Origin: Clavibacter michiganensis
GTDB lineage: Bacteria; Actinomycetota; Actinomycetes; Actinomycetales; Microbacteriaceae
NCBI GenBank assembly: GCA_002150995.1
Contig: MDHJ01000001.1
Location: 2,666,001-2,730,000, forward strand
DNA length: 64,000 nt
Reading direction: 5' to 3'
The position numbers were made by a program, and so were the translations under genes. The notes below the pieces were generated by a model. That model saw only the letters and a program-made list of their open reading frames with translations. It did no database searches and was not told the DNA's origin. How positions within the stretch are numbered: position 1 is the stretch's first letter; every line of letters begins with the position of its first letter. Positions 60,848 to 64,000 of this stretch are shown one piece after another.

Positions 60848-62197
60848 CTACAGGGGGTTGGGCTTGGCGAGGAGCGCGTTGATCTGCCGGATGAAGGCGT
60901 CGAGGCCGGCACCCGCGTCCTGGCGGCCGAGGAACACGTTCTGCACGTTCTCGGCGAAGAAGGACTGGAAGTCGGATCCGGAGCCGGTGAAGTAGGCCAC
61001 CGGGTCGTAGTTGATCTGCTCGGCCGCGTTCGCGTAGTGCGCCTGCGGGAGGAGCTCGGCGTACTCGGGGCTGTCGATCACGGGCTTGTACGCCGGGATG
61101 TGGCCGGCGCCCGCCCACTGCAGCGAGTTCTTCAGGAGGTCCGCGACGAAGGCGTACGTCTTGTCGCGCTTGACCGGGTCCGGCGAGCTCTGGTGCGGGA
61201 GCACGAACGCGTGCGAGTCGGCGTAGGTGGCCGGCGTGCCGAACAGGTTCGGGATGGGCATGGCGTCGAACGGGAGCTCCGCGGCCTGGAACGTGGGCAG
61301 CTCCCACACTCCGGTGACGACGGCGCCGCTCTTGCCGCCCGCGAACTCGGCGATGGCGGTGCCGCCGTCGCCGCTCGGGGTGGCGATGGTGCCGTCGAGG
61401 AGGCTCTGGATGAACTCGAGCGAGGCGACTGCCTTGTCGCGGTCGTAGACGACCTCGCCGCCCGTGGGCAGCTCCATCTCGCCGCCCATCTGCTTGTAGA
61501 ACGTGTAGAAGAAGCGCCACATCTGGGCGCCGTCGCCGAGGTAGCCGTAGCTGAGGCCGTGCACCCCGGTGACCTCCTGCATCTTCCGCATGACGTCGAC
61601 GAACTGCTCGGGCGAGGTGATCTCGGCCAGCTGGCCGTCGTCCCCCAGCACGCCCGCCTGGCCGGCGACGTCCGTGTTGTACATGAGGATGAACGGGTGG
61701 CTGTCGAGGGCGATGGAGTACAGCTCGCCGTCGACCACGCCCTTGTCCCACACGCGCGGCTCGAAGTCGGCCTGCGTGACGCCGAGCTCCGCGAGCTTGT
61801 CGGTGTCCCACGGGTCGAGCAGGCCCCCGGGCGCGAAGCCGGGCACGCGCGCGGCGTGCATGACCGCGACGTCGGGAGCACGACCGCCCACCGATGCCAT
61901 GGCGAGCTTCGTGTAGTACGGCTGGCCCCAGGCGAGGACGGTGGCGGTGACGTCGAACCCCTCGCCCGACTCGTTCGCCTCGGTGACCATCTCCGTCATG
62001 CGGATGCCGTCGCCGCCGGACAGCAGGTGCCAGTACTTCAGGTCGACGATGCCGCCGGCCGCCGCCACCTGGGGCGCGCAGCCGGACAGTCCGCCGACGA
62101 GGAACGCGCCGCCCAGGGCCGCAGCGCCGCCCATGAGGATCTGACGCCTCGACCATGCCGAGGGACGTCCCCCGGCCTTTCCCGTAACAGGATCCAT
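60848..62197 (-). CDS. Sugar ABC transporter substrate-binding lipoprotein
   Basis: A 449-residue extracellular solute-binding protein (family 1). The signal WSRRQILMGGAAALGGAFLVGGLSGCAPQ has a twin-arginine (SRRQI) and a lipobox LSGC, so it is probably Tat-exported and lipidated. The mature part has IVDLKYWHLLSGGDGIRMTEMVTEANES, DVAVMHAARVPGFAPGGLLDPWD, HPFILMYNTDVAGQAG and ELPFDAMPIPNLFGTPATYADSHAFVLPHQ. ATG 62197 is chosen over earlier codons because AAGGAG lies 7 nt upstream. First transported-substrate gene after lacI; an operator lies just upstream. Confidence 0.93.
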   Translation of the reverse strand: MDPVTGKAGGRPSAWSRRQILMGGAAALGGAFLVGGLSGCAPQVAAAGGIVDLKYWHLLSGGDGIRMTEMVTEANESGEGFDVTATVLAWGQPYYTKLAMASVGGRAPDVAVMHAARVPGFAPGGLLDPWDTDKLAELGVTQADFEPRVWDKGVVDGELYSIALDSHPFILMYNTDVAGQAGVLGDDGQLAEITSPEQFVDVMRKMQEVTGVHGLSYGYLGDGAQMWRFFYTFYKQMGGEMELPTGGEVVYDRDKAVASLEFIQSLLDGTIATPSGDGGTAIAEFAGGKSGAVVTGVWELPTFQAAELPFDAMPIPNLFGTPATYADSHAFVLPHQSSPDPVKRDKTYAFVADLLKNSLQWAGAGHIPAYKPVIDSPEYAELLPQAHYANAAEQINYDPVAYFTGSGSDFQSFFAENVQNVFLGRQDAGAGLDAFIRQINALLAKPNPL

Positions 62198-62223
62198 TGA
62201 CCACTCCTTCGTGATGGCCACAT

Positions 62224-62241
62224 CATTACATCGTTGTAATG
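62224..62241. promoter_or_regulatory. LacI-type operator before the ABC operon
   Basis: CATTACA-TCGT-TGTAATG is a perfect 7-bp inverted repeat with a 4-nt centre, 27 bp upstream of the binding-protein start and 62 bp after the lacI stop codon. AACGTT (62249-62254), a common LacI-family half-site core, lies close by. Confidence 0.75.
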
Positions 62242-62303
62242 CGGAACGCAACGTTTCGGCTCGACGATCTGCCGGAGGATCCGCAGCGGACGGCGGATCC
62301 GGG

Positions 62304-63305
62304 TCAGAGGAGTGCGCGCGTGCTGTCGCGGACGACGATGCGGTGCGGGATGACGACCTGCACGGGAGGGCCCTCGCGCTCCTCGATGCGCCGGACGAGC
62401 TGGCCGACCGCCGCCTCGGCGTAGGCGCGGATGTCGAAGTGCACGGTGGTGAGGGTGGGGATCGAGAACCGCGACTGGTCGACGTCGTCGAAGCCGGCCA
62501 CCTGGATGTCCTCCGGCACGCGCAGCCCGTGGTCGGCGAGGGCGCGCAGCGCGCCGAAGGCGAGGCCGTCGGTGAAGCAGAACAGGGCGTCGGGCGCCGG
62601 GTTGCCGCCGGCCAGCCAGGAGTCCACGGCCTCCGCGCCGGACGCGCTGTTCCAGCCGGTGCGGTCGATCTCGACGGGCGCCTCGCCTGCCTCCTCCATC
62701 GCGCGGCGGTAGCCGATGCGCCGCAGGTCCCCCGCGGCCGACTCCTCGCGCGTCGCCGTGCCCACCGCGGCGATGCGCCGCGCTCCCGTCGCGAGGAGGT
62801 GCCGGGTCATGTCGTACGCGGCGCCGACGCTGTCGACCCCGACCCGGTCGGCGACCTCCTGCTCGACCTCGCCGATGACGACCACGGGCGGCAGCGACTC
62901 GGCCCGCCCGATCGCGCTCTGGGAGAGCAGGACGGGATTGAGGATCAGCCCGTCCACGAGGTGCTCGCGTGCCCGGGACATGAGGTCGCGCTCGCGGTCG
63001 GGCCGGGAGCCCGTCTCCTCCATCTGGATGCTGTAGCCGGCCTCGTGCGCCACCTCCACCAGATGGTGGGCGAGCTCGGCCGAGTACGCGGTGCCGAGGT
63101 CGGGCAGGGCGACCGCGATGACGCCGGTGCGCCCGTTGCGCAGGCCCCGCGCGGAGAGGTTCGGCACGTAGTCGAGCTCCGCGACGGCCAGCTCGACGCG
63201 CTCCCGCGTGCCGGGACTCACCTGCACGCGGCCCGTGATCACGTTCGAGACGGTCTTGGGCGACACCCCGGCGCGCGCGGCGACGTCCTTCACTGTCGCG
63301 CGCAT
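62304..63305 (-). CDS. LacI family transcriptional regulator
   Basis: A 333-residue repressor. The N-terminal HTH and hinge (MRATVKDVAARAGVSPKTVSNVITGRVQVSPGTRERVELAVAELDYVPNLSARGLRNGRTGVIAVALPD) are canonical; the periplasmic-binding-like effector domain has VDGLILNPVLLSQ, VGVDSVGAAYDMTRHLLATGARRIAAVGT, DALFCFTDGLAFGALRALADHGLRVPEDIQVAGFDDVDQSRFSIPTLTTV. It lies upstream of and co-directional with the ABC/abfA genes; the palindrome between them is its likely operator. The effector is probably arabinose or a derived oligosaccharide (inference). Confidence 0.95.
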   Translation of the reverse strand: MRATVKDVAARAGVSPKTVSNVITGRVQVSPGTRERVELAVAELDYVPNLSARGLRNGRTGVIAVALPDLGTAYSAELAHHLVEVAHEAGYSIQMEETGSRPDRERDLMSRAREHLVDGLILNPVLLSQSAIGRAESLPPVVVIGEVEQEVADRVGVDSVGAAYDMTRHLLATGARRIAAVGTATREESAAGDLRRIGYRRAMEEAGEAPVEIDRTGWNSASGAEAVDSWLAGGNPAPDALFCFTDGLAFGALRALADHGLRVPEDIQVAGFDDVDQSRFSIPTLTTVHFDIRAYAEAAVGQLVRRIEEREGPPVQVVIPHRIVVRDSTRALL

Positions 63306-63423
63306 GGTCCTCCCCGGACGACCGGCGGCGGGCGTCTGCCGCAGGCGGTGCCCCCGAATCTAATGCACGCGCTCTCCCTGGGCCGCGGAGGCGATGCCCG
63401 GGAGCGCCGGGCATACTGCGGGG

Positions 63424-63861
63424 ATGATCTCCACCGCGCACGCCACGACCCTCCTGGAGCTCGGCCTCGAGTGGAGCCCCGAGCCCGGCGACCGGTTCCG
63501 GATCCGCGGCCAGGGCTTCGAGTCCGACGTCTTCACCATCAGCGAGCTCACCATCGAGGCGCACGAGCACGCCACGGGCACGGTCCTCGGCTTCAACGGC
63601 ACCACGGAGTGGGCGCTCGACTCGGTCGCGCTCGAGGACAGCCTGTGGCTGCCGCGCGAGGACCAGCTCCGGCAGCTCCTCGGCGGGGCGTTCCGCTCCC
63701 TGCGGCGCGAGATCGGCGGGGCGGAGGACGGCGCCCACGTGGTGCTCGTCGTCCTCGACGGCCGGGAGGTCGAGCACCGCGACCTCGAGGCCGAGGAGGC
63801 CTACGCGAAGGCGCTCATCGCCGTGATGGAGGCCGCCGCGCCGACCCCGCCCGCCGCCTGA
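63424..63861 (+). CDS. Hypothetical protein (CpaE-like annotation in relatives)
   Basis: A 145-residue soluble protein: MISTAHATTLLELGLEWSPEPGDRFRIRGQGFESDVFTISELTIEAHEHATGTVLGFNGTTEWALDSVALEDSLWLPREDQLRQLLGGAFRSLRREIGGAEDGAHVVLVVLDGREVEHRDLEAEEAYAKALIAVMEA. It is conserved-looking and well composed, with alternating strands and helices, but has no motif I recognise. In actinobacteria similar small proteins are sometimes labelled pilus assembly protein CpaE without support. A TACTGC near 63414 is a weak -10. Confidence 0.7.
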   Translation: MISTAHATTLLELGLEWSPEPGDRFRIRGQGFESDVFTISELTIEAHEHATGTVLGFNGTTEWALDSVALEDSLWLPREDQLRQLLGGAFRSLRREIGGAEDGAHVVLVVLDGREVEHRDLEAEEAYAKALIAVMEAAAPTPPAA

Positions 63862-63869
63862 GGCGGGCG
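63848..63869. terminator. Short hairpin between convergent genes
   Basis: CGCCCGCC (63848-63855) pairs with GGCGGGCG (63862-63869), 8 bp with a 6-nt loop, overlapping the 3' end of the small hypothetical gene and preceding the stop of the convergent partial gene. Confidence 0.55.
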
Positions 63870-63882
63870 CGGCGTCCTGGCC

Positions 63883-64000
63883 TCAGGCCCGGGCGCGGCG
63901 GCGCACGACGAGCGCGGAGACCGCGCGCCACCCGAGCAGCAGGACGGCCAGGATGATCGCCGTCGTGATGACGAAGGGCACCACCACGCCCTCGCCGCTG
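63883..64000 (-). CDS. Membrane protein, C-terminal part only
   Basis: On the minus strand the last 38 codons read ...SGEGVVVPFVITTAIILAVLLLGWRAVSALVVRRRARA, stop. This is a single hydrophobic helix followed by a basic cytoplasmic tail, the end of a membrane protein whose start lies beyond the window. Family cannot be told from this fragment. Confidence 0.6.
   Translation of the reverse strand, partial: SGEGVVVPFVITTAIILAVLLLGWRAVSALVVRRRARA

Noticed and set aside
1-64000. CRISPR arrays, prophage, IS elements, tRNA/rRNA genes
   Set aside because: No spaced direct repeats of CRISPR type, no transposase, integrase or phage structural genes, and no tRNA or rRNA signatures were seen. The only repeats are short tandem arrays and the prpB fragment.

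Overview
The window is high-GC (roughly 70-75%), densely coded actinobacterial chromosome. Gene content points to a Microbacteriaceae plant-associated bacterium of the Clavibacter type. The supporting genes are a Pmt protein mannosyltransferase, many aldo/keto reductases, oxidative uronate and arabinoside utilisation loci, a CGNR regulator next to an EamA transporter, and DnaA-box-like sites of the TTGTCCACA form. The genus is an inference; no rRNA or marker set is present. I see no rRNA, tRNA, CRISPR, prophage or insertion sequence.

Layout. 1-1.4 kb: partial zinc alcohol dehydrogenase divergent from a TetR repressor, then a frameshifted GNAT gene. 1.5-4.6 kb: prpD-prpB (methylcitrate cycle, no prpC here); a small membrane-anchored protein gene sits between prpB and a decayed second copy of the prpB 3' end. 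4.6-8.3 kb: tandem GNAT (frameshifted), FUSC protein, EamA transporter, CGNR regulator. 8.4-16.8 kb: rsmI and pmt, with about 4.9 kb of accessory genes between them (secreted Cys-containing protein, SRPBCC, GH13 trehalose-synthase-like enzyme, DoxX). 15.8-18.9 kb: YeiH exporter, metY, CoA-binding protein (sulfur theme). 19-22.5 kb: DUF427, GlsB-like, a frameshifted membrane protein, sdaA, SdpI. 22.5-29 kb: two divergent operons for oxidative uronate breakdown to 2-oxoglutarate (udh-iclR-TIM barrel protein; gudD-kdgD-KGSADH). 29.4-40.4 kb: AKR, NTF2-like, kinase-methyltransferase fusion, DUF255 thioredoxin-like protein, CorA, BVMO/MarR pair, AKR/FadD pair. 40.5-47.8 kb: hrpA helicase, GAF-SpoIIE phosphatase, rhodanese, DHFR-like, GNAT. 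48-51.7 kb: ribonucleotide reductase locus. 52-57.2 kb: MFS, lipoprotein, AKR, small membrane protein, HtrA protease. 57.3-63.3 kb: LacI-controlled ABC importer plus GH51 arabinofuranosidase. 63.4-64 kb: small protein and a partial membrane protein.

Three points stand out. (1) The ribonucleotide reductase beta subunit has Phe where the radical Tyr is normally found and the Glu/Glu/His/Glu/Glu/His ligand spacing of class Ic (Mn/Fe) enzymes. Its alpha subunit ends without the C-terminal Cys pair, and an overlapping 25-codon ORF ends in CDSCQ. Upstream lie a canonical NrdR box pair and a DnaA-box cluster. (2) Eight genes are each broken by a single-base indel, seven of them -1 and mostly in G/C runs; this looks more like uncorrected assembly error than eight independent gene deaths. 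(3) Many genes have a TAnnnT -10 hexamer 5-9 nt before the start codon, suggesting widespread leaderless transcripts.
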